Positions 8,024-16,651 of a stretch of DNA of 64,000 nucleotides are shown here, piece by piece. The translations under genes and the position numbers were made by a program. The stretch spans positions 1 through 64,000 of the forward strand of contig NZ_VKNW01000009.1 in the NCBI RefSeq assembly GCF_007474535.1. Reading direction: 5' to 3'. Each line of letters opens with the position of its first letter. The first letter of the stretch is position 1. The stretch is from Chryseobacterium echinoideorum (lineage in GTDB: Bacteria > Bacteroidota > Bacteroidia > Flavobacteriales > Weeksellaceae). Below the pieces are notes generated by a model. That model had not been told where the DNA came from. It was given only the letters and a program-made list of their open reading frames with translations, and searched no databases.

Positions 8024-9340
8024 TTATTGGTATTTGTTCTTGTCAATCTTAATTTTTTGTAAAACTTTATACCTTGTTAACGTATTTTTACGAAGTGTGT
8101 CCTGCGGCTTAAAAGTGAGCTCTATATTAGCATTCACGGTGCTTATCAGCTCGGCAACCTGTATTTTTTCCAGATCTTCCATGGTCTCCAGATAAAATTT
8201 TATCGGTTTTTTATCAAGTTTTTCATTTACCAGAAAATTTTTTATTTCTCTTCTGTTTTCAAGATAATTTCCCCGGGAAAGAAGTGTGAAAAACAAGCCG
8301 GAACATATACTCAAAAATCCTGCAGCGTAAGTTTTCATACCTGAAATCTGAAACATTTTTCTGAAATACAATAACCATAAAGGCATACTGAAAGTAACAA
8401 GCAAACGATAATCTATAGCGTTTACGGAGTAAAAATATTGAATGAAATAGGAACAGATAATCCCGAAAACTCCGATAAAAATAAAAAATACTTCTGTTTC
8501 GCTAAGCTTTGTTTTAACGAAAAGAAAGATCATAAAAAGAATATTGAATGCTCCTAAACCATAAATTCCATAATTAATGATTCCGCCATTAGGATCCGCC
8601 ATATGAATAAAAGGATTGAACGTGGTGCAGAGTCCTAAAAATAATTCTTTCAACAGTTTTGAAGTGGGATGCAGACCTATTTCCAGAAAGTCTTTTACAT
8701 AATTTTCATTAAAATAATCAATGAAAAAGAATTTGTATAAAACTACAAAAATCCCTCCAGTAATTCCGGAAATGATGAATGAGGAAGCATATTTTCTTTT
8801 CAGGAAAACCCAACCGAATAATCCGGTTCCGCCCATGATAAAAAGTGCACTGTATCGTATGTTATAAAGTAAAATCAAACTTAAAGAAAGATAAAAAACA
8901 GCTTTTCCTTTTTCTAAATTTCCTGAAATAATTTGCGATGAAATATATAGAAACCATACTACAAAAGGCAAGATCAAAGCTTCGCTCATGGTGAAGGAGA
9001 AAATAGACACAAAACTAAATAATGAGCATACTACAAGTGTTTCTCTGAAAAAAAAGTTTTTCCTGTAAGTAAAAAAAAGAATCGCTGCCAAAGCCGTCAA
9101 TCCCACAATTTTGCTGCTCCAGAACTCGTCAAGCCCAAACAGAGTAAAAAATTTGATACTTAAAGGATAACCTAATGGCGTTGTCGTGTTATCAATAGTT
9201 GGGAAAATATTTGCAAACCGCATAAAACGGATAGAATCCGGGCTTGTACGTCCTTTCTCGTTGAGCAGAAAACGAAAAATGGTCATCAAAACAGTGATGA
9301 TGACCAATAATATCTGAATATTTTTTTCTTTTAATTTCAT
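8024..9340 (-). CDS. Polytopic membrane protein, glycosyltransferase-39-like
   Basis: A 438-residue inner-membrane protein with about 10-11 hydrophobic segments and a soluble tail of roughly 70 residues. The first loop after TM1 carries SPDSIRFMRFANIFP and a TTPLGYPLSIKFF stretch. This resembles the DSxxY and GYP loops of lipid-linked sugar transferases of the GT39/ArnT/Wzy type. No reliable catalytic DD motif is visible, so the call is structural. The frame extends to a TTG at 9373, but the ATG at 9340 (MKLKEKNIQILL) directly precedes TM1. It appears monocistronic. Confidence 0.75.
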   Translation of the reverse strand: MKLKEKNIQILLVIITVLMTIFRFLLNEKGRTSPDSIRFMRFANIFPTIDNTTTPLGYPLSIKFFTLFGLDEFWSSKIVGLTALAAILFFTYRKNFFFRETLVVCSLFSFVSIFSFTMSEALILPFVVWFLYISSQIISGNLEKGKAVFYLSLSLILLYNIRYSALFIMGGTGLFGWVFLKRKYASSFIISGITGGIFVVLYKFFFIDYFNENYVKDFLEIGLHPTSKLLKELFLGLCTTFNPFIHMADPNGGIINYGIYGLGAFNILFMIFLFVKTKLSETEVFFIFIGVFGIICSYFIQYFYSVNAIDYRLLVTFSMPLWLLYFRKMFQISGMKTYAAGFLSICSGLFFTLLSRGNYLENRREIKNFLVNEKLDKKPIKFYLETMEDLEKIQVAELISTVNANIELTFKPQDTLRKNTLTRYKVLQKIKIDKNKYQ

Positions 9341-9448
9341 GAAATGTGAAATGAATGAATTTTGCGAAGTCAATCACTTTTTAAAGTGAATTAAAATTTA
9401 AGCTATTAAAAAATTAACTATGAACGATTCACAAACCCACTCCTTTCT

Positions 9449-10342
9449 TTATTTTGCAAACATTTTTGCCACTTTTTCGGCTTTTTTGCTTTCAGAATAA
9501 TCATAAAAGCCTTCTCCTGATTTCATACCTAATTTTCCTGCCATCACCATGTTGACCAATAGCGGATTCGGAGCGTATTTAGGATTTTTGAAACCGTCAT
9601 ACATTACATTTAGGATAGCAAGGCAAACATCAAGACCGATAAAATCGGCTAACTGAAGTGGTCCCATCGGATGAGCCATTCCCAATTTCATTACCGTATC
9701 AATTTCCTCAACTCCGGCAACACCGTTGTATAAAGTTTCGATAGATTCGTTGATCATCGGCATCAGAATTCTGTTGGCAACAAATCCGGGATAATCGTTT
9801 ACTTCTACAGGTACTTTGCCCAAAGTTTTGCTCATGGTGTAGATCGCATCAAAAGTTTCTTTGGATGTAGAGTAGCCTTTGATGATTTCTACCAGTTTCA
9901 TAATAGGAACCGGATTCATAAAATGCATTCCGATCACTTGATCTGCTCTTCTTGTAGCGGCAGCGATTTTCGTAATAGAAATAGAGGAAGTATTGGTCGC
10001 CAGAATGCAGTTTTCCGGAGCTAAATCATCCATCTGACCGAAGATTTTAAGTTTCAGATCCTGATTTTCCGTTGCTGCCTCCACAATAAGATCAGCATGG
10101 GTTACGGCATCTTTCAGCTCCGTAAAAGTCTTGATATTTCCTAAGGTTTCTGCCTTTTGTTCTTCGGTAAGGTTTCCCTTTGCAATTATTCTGTCGAGAT
10201 TGGTGGTAATGGTTTTCAAGCCTTTGTCTAAAGCGTCCTGAGAAACATCTACAAGATTTACACTAAATCCGCTTTGTGCAAAAGTATGTGCAATACCATT
10301 TCCCATGGTTCCTGCTCCGATAACTACAATGTTTGTGATCAT
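9449..10342 (-). CDS. hbd: 3-hydroxybutyryl-CoA dehydrogenase
   Basis: NAD(P)-dependent 3-hydroxyacyl-CoA dehydrogenase of 297 residues, without a fused crotonase half. The Rossmann motif GAGTMG lies at 9-14. The catalytic dyad is His140 in GMHFMNP and Glu152, with Ser119 in NTSS; the C-terminal dimer domain contains GPLQLADFIGLD. It acts in short-chain fatty acid or butanoate metabolism (acetoacetyl-CoA to 3-hydroxybutyryl-CoA). Its start overlaps the stop of the upstream secreted protein by 4 bp, indicating translational coupling. Confidence 0.94.
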   Translation of the reverse strand: MITNIVVIGAGTMGNGIAHTFAQSGFSVNLVDVSQDALDKGLKTITTNLDRIIAKGNLTEEQKAETLGNIKTFTELKDAVTHADLIVEAATENQDLKLKIFGQMDDLAPENCILATNTSSISITKIAAATRRADQVIGMHFMNPVPIMKLVEIIKGYSTSKETFDAIYTMSKTLGKVPVEVNDYPGFVANRILMPMINESIETLYNGVAGVEEIDTVMKLGMAHPMGPLQLADFIGLDVCLAILNVMYDGFKNPKYAPNPLLVNMVMAGKLGMKSGEGFYDYSESKKAEKVAKMFAK

Positions 10343-10761
10343 TTTGATTGTTCTTTTTTATATATAATTAAATTATCAATGTTTAATAAAGCAGCTTTTT
10401 TTACAGTTTCTGAACTGCTGAAATCAACTTTTCCTTTGCTTGTTTTGCTATTGGTTTTGTTTTGTGAGTTGACAACATCTTGCAGTCCTGCAGTAAATTT
10501 TGTTTTTATTTTCGGACTCAGCTGGTCTGTTCCTACAAATAATTTAAACTCACCTTCACGCCCCAAACCCGATTGGCGGAAGATTTCAAACGGTTTTGTT
10601 TTGTTTTTTTTCTGAAATAAGGAGATATAATTCATCACCGGCTCTGTAGAAGGAGTTCCGCAGCAGATACTGTTATAGCTGATTTCGAGATAGTTTTCGC
10701 TTTTCTGAGCAAAGAAAAACCCAAAACAGACTAAGCTTAATATGAAAAAAGTTTTCTTCAT
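10339..10761 (-). CDS. Secreted protein of unknown function
   Basis: The 140-residue protein has an N-terminal signal peptide (1-18, ending FFFA-Q). The mature part contains a vicinal Cys-Cys (YNSICCGTPS, about 30-38) and is otherwise polar and Lys/Ser-rich, with no recognisable domain. It is cotranscribed with hbd (4-bp overlap) although the two products would be in different compartments. The double cysteine could bind metal or form a disulfide; nothing more can be said. Confidence 0.72.
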   Translation of the reverse strand: MKKTFFILSLVCFGFFFAQKSENYLEISYNSICCGTPSTEPVMNYISLFQKKNKTKPFEIFRQSGLGREGEFKLFVGTDQLSPKIKTKFTAGLQDVVNSQNKTNSKTSKGKVDFSSSETVKKAALLNIDNLIIYKKEQSK

Positions 10762-10791
10762 TTTTATGGTTTTAAAATTAAGCTTTAAATT

Positions 10792-11664
10792 TTACTTATT
10801 AAAATAATCCCAAACTGTTTTTGAAATATCCGAAATCATTTGGCAATTTACTGCTTCAGGCTCTGTAGAATCGCTGATAAAAACAATTATTGAGTAATGC
10901 TTGCCATTCGGCAGGGTTACTATTCCCGAATCATTTTCGGCTACAGTCAGATTTCCGGTTTTTCCTGATGAACCTGTTTTGTGAGCAATTGTTTTTTTGG
11001 GAAGCTGTTCTTTCAGCTTATTGGTACCGGTTTCGGTATTAAGCATGATATTGTATAAATAGTCTGTTGATTTTTTAGACAAAATTTTGCCAAGATAAAA
11101 ATCTTTATAAAGTTGAGCCAAAGAATGCGGAGTTGTATAATTATCGTACAAATATTGTATTCCTTTGTGCATCTGCTCCTCATTGTTCTTGATTCGGAAA
11201 TTTTTTACGCCTTTAGAATCCATCAATTTTTGGACAGTTTCCGTACCACCAATTAATCTTAGAAGTATATCACAACCATTATTATCACTCCATGCTACGG
11301 TGTAATAAATCATTTCACCAAGACTCATTTCGATATTTCCGTTGGGGAATTTTTCGCGGATGGGCGACCACGTATCCTCCAGCAAATCTTTTTTTGTAAT
11401 GAAAATTTTCTGATCTAAAGACAGTTTCCCCTGATCTACCCGGTCTAAAACTGCTGCCGCAATATGAAACTTAAAAACACTGAGCATCGGCAGCTTTTTA
11501 TTGGCGTTTTTATTATATCGGAAATTGTCTTCAATGCTCAATACAGCAACTCCGACTGTAGCATTTTTATCTTTGATGATCGTGTTTATTTTTTGATCTA
11601 AAACAGATTGCTGAGCAAAAATAATTGTCGAAATGAGCAGAAATAGAAATTTAATTTTTTTCAT
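10792..11664 (-). CDS. bla: Class A beta-lactamase (subclass A2, CIA/CGA type)
   Basis: Periplasmic serine beta-lactamase of 290 residues that hydrolyses penicillins and probably cephalosporins. Signal peptide 1-18. All class A motifs are present: SVFK (62-65, nucleophile Ser62), SDN (126-128), an omega-loop NEEQMHK (161-167) with the deacylation Glu, and KTG (229-231). The NEEQMHK omega-loop and length fit the chromosomal CIA/CGA/CME enzymes of Chryseobacterium and Elizabethkingia. No LysR or BlaR regulator is adjacent, so expression is probably constitutive. Confidence 0.95.
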   Translation of the reverse strand: MKKIKFLFLLISTIIFAQQSVLDQKINTIIKDKNATVGVAVLSIEDNFRYNKNANKKLPMLSVFKFHIAAAVLDRVDQGKLSLDQKIFITKKDLLEDTWSPIREKFPNGNIEMSLGEMIYYTVAWSDNNGCDILLRLIGGTETVQKLMDSKGVKNFRIKNNEEQMHKGIQYLYDNYTTPHSLAQLYKDFYLGKILSKKSTDYLYNIMLNTETGTNKLKEQLPKKTIAHKTGSSGKTGNLTVAENDSGIVTLPNGKHYSIIVFISDSTEPEAVNCQMISDISKTVWDYFNK

Positions 11665-11679
11665 TTTGTTAATTTAAAA

Positions 11680-11726
11680 AAAGAAACTGTCTCAAAAGTC
11701 AAATAAATTTGTGTTTTGAGACAGCC
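11680..11726 (-). terminator. Terminator of the small membrane protein gene
   Basis: An 11-bp stem (CTGTCTCAAAA, 11687-11697, with TTTTGAGACAG, 11714-11724) is followed on the minus strand by TTTCTTTTTTT. It stands between the 54-residue gene and the beta-lactamase, making them separate transcripts. Confidence 0.85.
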
Positions 11727-11750
11727 CTTTGATAATCAAATATAAAAAAA

Positions 11751-11915
11751 TTAGAAGTGACTTCCAACTGTAGTCAGCATTAACCAGATAAACAGCATAA
11801 CGTAAAACGAAATTAAAATCAGAGTCAGAATACCAATGAATTTATAATGAGACTTTAAATATTCAAATGCATTTGTAAGCGCAGACTGATTGTTGTTTCT
11901 GAGAGCGTTTTTCAT
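11751..11915 (-). CDS. Small single-pass membrane protein (54 aa)
   Basis: This frame reads MKNALRNNNQSALTNAFEYL, then KSHYKF, then a 26-residue hydrophobic segment (about 28-50, IGILTLILISFYVMLFIWLM) and a short TTVGSHF tail. The positive N-terminus suggests the N-in orientation. It has an ATG start, a TAA stop and its own strong terminator downstream, which argue for a real gene in the otherwise empty 290-bp gap between the beta-lactamase and the GH5 gene. Function unknown. Confidence 0.7.
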   Translation of the reverse strand: MKNALRNNNQSALTNAFEYLKSHYKFIGILTLILISFYVMLFIWLMLTTVGSHF

Positions 11916-11957
11916 ATTGCTTGAGAATGAAATTTCATCAAATGATGAAATGCGAGT

Positions 11958-13679
11958 TTAGTTCAACTCGAAATAGCTTAAGTTAATTCCGTCGTTTCTA
12001 AATCTTATTCTGATTTTATTTTCTCCTTTTCTGAGATTGATTGGTTTTGCAGAAGTTGTTTTCCAGTTTTCATATCCTCCTGTTGATGGCAATTTTATGA
12101 TTGTTATTTGTTTTCCGTTGTGATCTTCAATGATTATCTCCGAATCTTTTACGGCAGAATACTGCAAGGCAATATTATATTTCCTGTCTGTGTTTGACTG
12201 AATGGTGTATTGAAGCCATTCATCTTTTTCAGTCTTGCCTACATAATAGATATTGTTATTGGTTTTGTAAATATCAACCCCGTCATTTCTTAGTTGGTTT
12301 CCGGAATTCCATTCGGATCTTTTTTCAGGATCACTCACCCAAAGATTAATAAAGTCTTGATCATCATAAGCGAGTCCTATTTTCCCGAGATCATAATCTA
12401 CAGCAGATATTTTTCCCGGAGCTTGATGGTATTTGAATGGTTTTGTTAAATTTTCATTGGTTTGTCTGAACATCGCATCAATCACATCTTTCTTTATTTC
12501 CACATTACTGAATTTGTAGTTTTCAGCAATTTGCATCAAAGCTTTTTCGGAAAATTCTTTTGTTGGTTTTTTGCCTCCGTTCTTCCAGTAATCTAAAAGT
12601 TTCTGATACTCTGGAGTAATTTTTACGTTGGTGATCCCGGCAATATTATCAATTTTTTTCATCGGCCAGAAAGCATAGCCTATGTTGTGTTTATTTAGTA
12701 GCTCAATAAGCTGTGTAAACCACACATTTGAGTTTTCCCCGGTTTCACCAAGCCAGACAGGGATATTGTATTTTTCTCTTAAATCTAAAATAAATTTCAG
12801 AGTTGCATCATCATTATTATTCCAGTATTTATGAAAGCTGAATACAAGGTTGTCGTCCCAAAGCTCAGTAAGACCGTTATAGTTGTTTCCCCATCCGTTT
12901 CCTTCCAGAAAAATGATATGTTTTTTGTCTACAGACCTTATGGCTTCTGTAATTTCTTTCTGTAGTTTCCAAAGCGGAGCATTCGACATTTCATCAGTTC
13001 CATTTGGGTTTTTACCGGTAAAGTTGATATTAGGTTCATTGATGAGATCATAGCCTCCGATCCACGCTTCATCTTTATATCGTTCTGCTAATTTTTTCCA
13101 TAAAGCAATTGTTTTTTTCTGGTTTTCTTCGTTTTTCCAAAGTGATGGCTTGCTTTTGTCGTTATCTGAAATGTTGACATCATTTCCTTGTCCACCCGGA
13201 GCGGCATGAAGATCCAGAATAAGATATATTTTATTGTCTTTACACCATTGAAGAAGCTGATCTGTCATTAGAAATCCTTCTTCGATCCAGGTATTTTGCC
13301 CTTTTACAGGTTCTTTTTCAATTGGCAGCGTGTAAAGATTGTAGTGCATGGGTAACCTTACGGAATTAAAGCCTGTTTTAGCCAGAAATTGGATGTCTTT
13401 TTCAGTAATTCCATTATCTAGATACGCTTTATAAAATTTTTTCATTCCCTCTTCACCAATAAGTTCAGAAATTTTTTCTTTGATTTTATATTGTGGACCA
13501 GCAAACTCTGCTGTTTTCAGCATATAGCCTTCCTGCAGCATCCAACCGCCCAATCCTAGTCCTCTAAGCTGAATGTTATTTCCTTTATCATCAATTATTT
13601 TTTGGTTTTGAGTAGTGAGTATTTGTGATGTCCCAAATTGAGACAATAAAAAAGCGGATATAAGAATAGTCTGTTTCAT
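11958..13679 (-). CDS. Secreted glycoside hydrolase family 5 enzyme with C-terminal CBM
   Basis: Extracellular or periplasmic beta-glycanase (cellulase/exo-glucanase/mannanase superfamily) of 573 residues. Signal peptide 1-18. The GH5 barrel spans about 30-370: RGLGLGGWMLQEGY at the start, RLPMHYNLY, the acid/base Glu215 in DLINEPN, SFHKYW, and the nucleophile Glu312 in WLGETGE. A linker follows, and residues about 435-573 look like a CBM6/CBM35-type beta-sandwich (EWLQYTIQ, GYENWKTT, LRKGENKIRIRF). The GH5 substrate cannot be fixed from sequence alone; the N-terminal wording resembles exo-1,3-glucanase-like members. Promoter box at 13734-13741. Confidence 0.9.
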   Translation of the reverse strand: MKQTILISAFLLSQFGTSQILTTQNQKIIDDKGNNIQLRGLGLGGWMLQEGYMLKTAEFAGPQYKIKEKISELIGEEGMKKFYKAYLDNGITEKDIQFLAKTGFNSVRLPMHYNLYTLPIEKEPVKGQNTWIEEGFLMTDQLLQWCKDNKIYLILDLHAAPGGQGNDVNISDNDKSKPSLWKNEENQKKTIALWKKLAERYKDEAWIGGYDLINEPNINFTGKNPNGTDEMSNAPLWKLQKEITEAIRSVDKKHIIFLEGNGWGNNYNGLTELWDDNLVFSFHKYWNNNDDATLKFILDLREKYNIPVWLGETGENSNVWFTQLIELLNKHNIGYAFWPMKKIDNIAGITNVKITPEYQKLLDYWKNGGKKPTKEFSEKALMQIAENYKFSNVEIKKDVIDAMFRQTNENLTKPFKYHQAPGKISAVDYDLGKIGLAYDDQDFINLWVSDPEKRSEWNSGNQLRNDGVDIYKTNNNIYYVGKTEKDEWLQYTIQSNTDRKYNIALQYSAVKDSEIIIEDHNGKQITIIKLPSTGGYENWKTTSAKPINLRKGENKIRIRFRNDGINLSYFELN

Positions 13680-13733
13680 AGTAATTTGTTTAAAATTGGG
13701 TGATTGTTACTTTTTTAAGAATTTAGATGATTA

Positions 13734-13741
13734 CAAATATA
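13734..13741 (-). promoter_or_regulatory. -7 promoter box (TATATTTG) for the GH5 gene
   Basis: Exact TAnnTTTG on the minus strand, 55 bp upstream of the GH5 start. It is one of two divergent boxes in this 135-bp intergenic region. Confidence 0.5.
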
Positions 13742-13788
13742 TTTAAAATTTTTTGTTTAAAATTAAAATCAGTAAACTCATACATTAT

Positions 13789-13796
13789 TATCTTTG
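13789..13796 (+). promoter_or_regulatory. -7 promoter box (TATCTTTG) for the methyltransferase gene
   Basis: Exact TAnnTTTG 18 bp upstream of the ATG at 13815, leaving a leader of about 12-14 nt. Confidence 0.55.
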
Positions 13797-13814
13797 CAGA
13801 CTATACATTGAAAT

Positions 13815-14522
13815 ATGAAAGATTTAATGGGACAGGCAATATGGGATTATTTTCACAACGAAAATCCTGAAGATCTGCAGACTGAAACCTCAATTTCTGA
13901 GCTTGATGAGCTTCCGGTGGAATATCTCTTCAGAGATTTTAAATCAATGAATATAATCGAAAGAAAAGCTTTACAAGCATCCTCAGGAAAAGTACTCGAT
14001 GTAGGAGCAGGAGCGGGTTCTCATTCATTATATCTTCAAAACGAAAGAAACTTAAATGTTACTGCATTAGATATTTCGCCAAAATCAGTTGAGGTTTGTA
14101 AGCTGAGAGGAATTAAGCAGGCTGTTGTGGAGAATATACTGAATTTTTCGGGAGAGACATATGATACTATTCTTCTTCTTATGAATGGAACCGGAATTTT
14201 TCAAAGTCTGAAAGTAATTGATATTTATCTGCAGAAACTGCATTCACTGCTCAATAAAAATGGACAAATCTTGATTGACAGCACAGACATTATCTATATG
14301 TTTGATGTGGATAAAGATGGCGGAGTTTATATTCCTGCAGAAGGCTATTACGGAGAGCTTGATTATATCGTTCATTATAAAGATCAATCGGAAGATCCTA
14401 TCAAATGGCTTTATCTTGATTTTAATACTTTAAAAAATGCTGTCGAAAATAATGGTTTTATAATAGAAAAAGTGGTGCAGGATGAATATTCTTATCTGGC
14501 TAAACTTACAAAGAAAAATTAA
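13815..14522 (+). CDS. Class I SAM-dependent methyltransferase
   Basis: A 235-residue cytosolic methyltransferase. Motif I is VLDVGAGAGSH (60-70), followed by the acidic end of strand 2 (ALDIS) and a post-I segment ILLLMNGTG. Residues 1-50 form a polar N-terminal extension that may serve in substrate recognition. No residue pattern identifies the substrate (small molecule, lipid or tRNA). It is transcribed alone from a nearby -7 box and is divergent from the GH5 gene. Confidence 0.85.
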   Translation: MKDLMGQAIWDYFHNENPEDLQTETSISELDELPVEYLFRDFKSMNIIERKALQASSGKVLDVGAGAGSHSLYLQNERNLNVTALDISPKSVEVCKLRGIKQAVVENILNFSGETYDTILLLMNGTGIFQSLKVIDIYLQKLHSLLNKNGQILIDSTDIIYMFDVDKDGGVYIPAEGYYGELDYIVHYKDQSEDPIKWLYLDFNTLKNAVENNGFIIEKVVQDEYSYLAKLTKKN

Positions 14523-14726
14523 TATACTGTTTTAAACTTAGTCGCCTTATTATTAATTATTATTACTTTTTTGAATAATTTTTTTATTTTAGATTCACTA
14601 TAAATTAAATCCCTAATTATCTGAAATACAATTCGTTGATTTTATTGTAATTAAAATTTTTATAAAAATAATCTTCGGGGAATCATTTTTGTATTTTTAA
14701 TCATAATCACAATAAAATATACAATT

Positions 14727-15278
14727 ATGAATACCAACAGACTTTCACCTGCAATTGAAAAAGCATTGAGCGATCAAATGAATAAAGAAATTCATGCTTC
14801 CCACACTTTTTTATCATACGGAATTTGGGCAGATGATAAAGGTTATCAGGGAATTGCCAATTTTTTGTATCGTCACTCGCAGGAAGAAAGAAATCATTCT
14901 ATAAAATTTATGGAATATGTCTTGAATCGTGGCGGAAAACCAAAAGTTGATGCGATTCCGGCTCCGCCGAATGATCCTAAGTCTCTTACAGAATGCTTTG
15001 ATAATGTTTTTAAGCATGAGGTGGATAATACTACTTCCATCTACAAATTGGTCGACATGTCGTTGGATGAAAAAGACTGGGCAACGTGGAATTTTATGCA
15101 ATGGTTTGTTCAGGAGCAGATTGAGGAAGAAACTTTAGCTCAGGATCTTATAGATAAGCTGAAAATAGCAGGAGGAGATCAGGCATCCAACGAGTCATTA
15201 TTTACACTAGATAAAGCACTGGAGTCTGCTCCCAATGATGTTTCTTTAGCACAGGAAGCGACTGGAGATAACCCATAA
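14727..15278 (+). CDS. ftnA: Bacterial non-heme ferritin
   Basis: Iron-storage four-helix-bundle protein that assembles into a 24-mer cage. The 183-residue sequence carries ferroxidase ligands in MNKEIHASHTFLSYG (Glu near 21) and HSQEERNHSIKF (Glu-Glu-Arg-Asn-His, about 50-55), and FVQEQIEEE near residue 130. The tail after about 160 is slightly longer than in E. coli FtnA. It lacks the heme-ligating Met of bacterioferritin. A T-rich leader of about 200 bp precedes it; a terminator lies at 15305-15335. Confidence 0.95.
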   Translation: MNTNRLSPAIEKALSDQMNKEIHASHTFLSYGIWADDKGYQGIANFLYRHSQEERNHSIKFMEYVLNRGGKPKVDAIPAPPNDPKSLTECFDNVFKHEVDNTTSIYKLVDMSLDEKDWATWNFMQWFVQEQIEEETLAQDLIDKLKIAGGDQASNESLFTLDKALESAPNDVSLAQEATGDNP

Positions 15279-15304
15279 ACATCAATTAATTAAAATTATT
15301 TCTG

Positions 15305-15335
15305 AAAATCTGTCAAAATTCTTGGCAGATTTTTT
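15305..15335 (+). terminator. Terminator of ftnA
   Basis: AAAATCTGTCAA pairs with TTGGCAGATTTT through one G-T wobble across a 5-nt loop and ends in a T run, 27 bp past the ferritin stop. Confidence 0.85.
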
Positions 15336-15360
15336 ATTATGAAATACATCTTAAAAATAC

Positions 15361-15368
15361 TATCTTTG
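15361..15368 (+). promoter_or_regulatory. -7 promoter box (TATCTTTG) for ychF
   Basis: Exact TAnnTTTG. It leaves an unusually long leader of about 100 nt before the ychF ATG, containing GAAAGTTGAAAGT and AAACTTTAAAT phrases that could pair. Confidence 0.5.
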
Positions 15369-15474
15369 CACGCTGAAAGTTGAAAGTAATCATCTTAAAC
15401 TTTAAATCTGAACTTTGAATTTAATGTTATGAAACTGTGAGGCTTTGTAACACAACCATAAAATAAATTTCATT

Positions 15475-16566
15475 ATGAAATGTGGAATCGTAGGCTTACC
15501 GAATGTAGGTAAATCAACTCTTTTTAATTGCTTAAGCAATGCTAAAGCACAGTCGGCAAATTATCCTTTCTGTACTATAGAACCCAATTTGGGAACTGTT
15601 TCTGTGCCGGATCAAAGATTATTTGAGCTTGAAAAACTGGTAAATCCTGAAAGAGTTTTACCTGCCGTTGTAGAGATTGTAGATATTGCAGGTCTTGTAA
15701 AAGGAGCCAGTAAGGGAGAAGGTTTAGGAAATCAGTTTCTTGCCAATATCCGTGAATGTGAAGCGATTATTCACGTTTTAAGATGTTTTGATAACGGAAA
15801 TATTGTACACGTTGAAGGATCGGTAGATCCGTTGAGAGATAAAGAAATTATAGATATTGAACTTCAGTTGAAAGATTTAGAAACAGTAGGAAAAGCTGTT
15901 GAAAAAGCAAAGAAGTTCATCAAATCCGGAAAAAAAGAAGATATTCTGGTTTATGAAACCCTGCAAAAGCTGCAAAAACACCTTGAAGACGGTAGAAATG
16001 CAAGAGAATTTGCAGTTGATGATTTAACGAAATCTATTATCGGAGATGTTCAGCTTTTAACCAATAAGCCAGTTTTATATGTTTGTAATGTAGATGAAAA
16101 TTCTATAAAAAACGGAAACGACTGGGTTGGAAAGATTGAAGAAATGGCAAAAAATGAAGGTGCTGAAACTGTTGTTTTAGCAGCTCAGATCGAAGCAGAT
16201 ATCAACGAACTGGAAACTTATGAAGAAAGAGAAATTTTTCTTGACGAATTAGGTCTTACAGAACCTGGTGTTAATCGTTTAATAAGAAAAGCTTACGATT
16301 TACTGAAGCTTCAGACGTATTTTACGGCTGGTGTAAAAGAAGTAAGAGCTTGGACAATAGGGCAGGGTTGGACGGCTCCACAAGCAGCAGGAGTGATTCA
16401 CACAGATTTTGAAAAAGGTTTCATCCGTGCGGAAGTGATCAAATACAATGATTATGTGAATTATGGCTCAGAGTCTAAAGTAAAAGAAGCCGGAAAGCTT
16501 TCTGTAGAAGGAAAAGAGTACATCGTTCAGGACGGTGATATTATGCACTTCAGATTTAATGTTTAA
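15475..16566 (+). CDS. ychF: Redox-regulated ATPase YchF (OLA1 family)
   Basis: Universally conserved TRAFAC-class P-loop ATPase that associates with ribosomes and prefers ATP over GTP. The 363 residues show P-loop GLPNVGKST (7-15), switch/G3 DIAGLVKGAS, the altered G4 motif CNVDE and a C-terminal TGS domain (about 278-361, TYFTAGVKEVRAW and the final GDIMHFRFNV). Length and motifs are standard. It is monocistronic with its own promoter and terminator. Confidence 0.97.
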   Translation: MKCGIVGLPNVGKSTLFNCLSNAKAQSANYPFCTIEPNLGTVSVPDQRLFELEKLVNPERVLPAVVEIVDIAGLVKGASKGEGLGNQFLANIRECEAIIHVLRCFDNGNIVHVEGSVDPLRDKEIIDIELQLKDLETVGKAVEKAKKFIKSGKKEDILVYETLQKLQKHLEDGRNAREFAVDDLTKSIIGDVQLLTNKPVLYVCNVDENSIKNGNDWVGKIEEMAKNEGAETVVLAAQIEADINELETYEEREIFLDELGLTEPGVNRLIRKAYDLLKLQTYFTAGVKEVRAWTIGQGWTAPQAAGVIHTDFEKGFIRAEVIKYNDYVNYGSESKVKEAGKLSVEGKEYIVQDGDIMHFRFNV

Positions 16567-16598
16567 AAATATTAAAAGTTAGTTATATAATATTTTAA

Positions 16599-16629
16599 AT
16601 ACGCTTCCAAGAATTTGGGAGCGTTTTTT
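16599..16629 (+). terminator. Terminator of ychF
   Basis: ACGCTTCC (16601-16608) pairs with GGGAGCGT and is followed by TTTTTT. It overlaps a possible TTG start (16628) of the next frame and so supports the later ATG there. Confidence 0.85.
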
Positions 16630-16651
16630 GTTGGATGTAAAAAAACATTGC

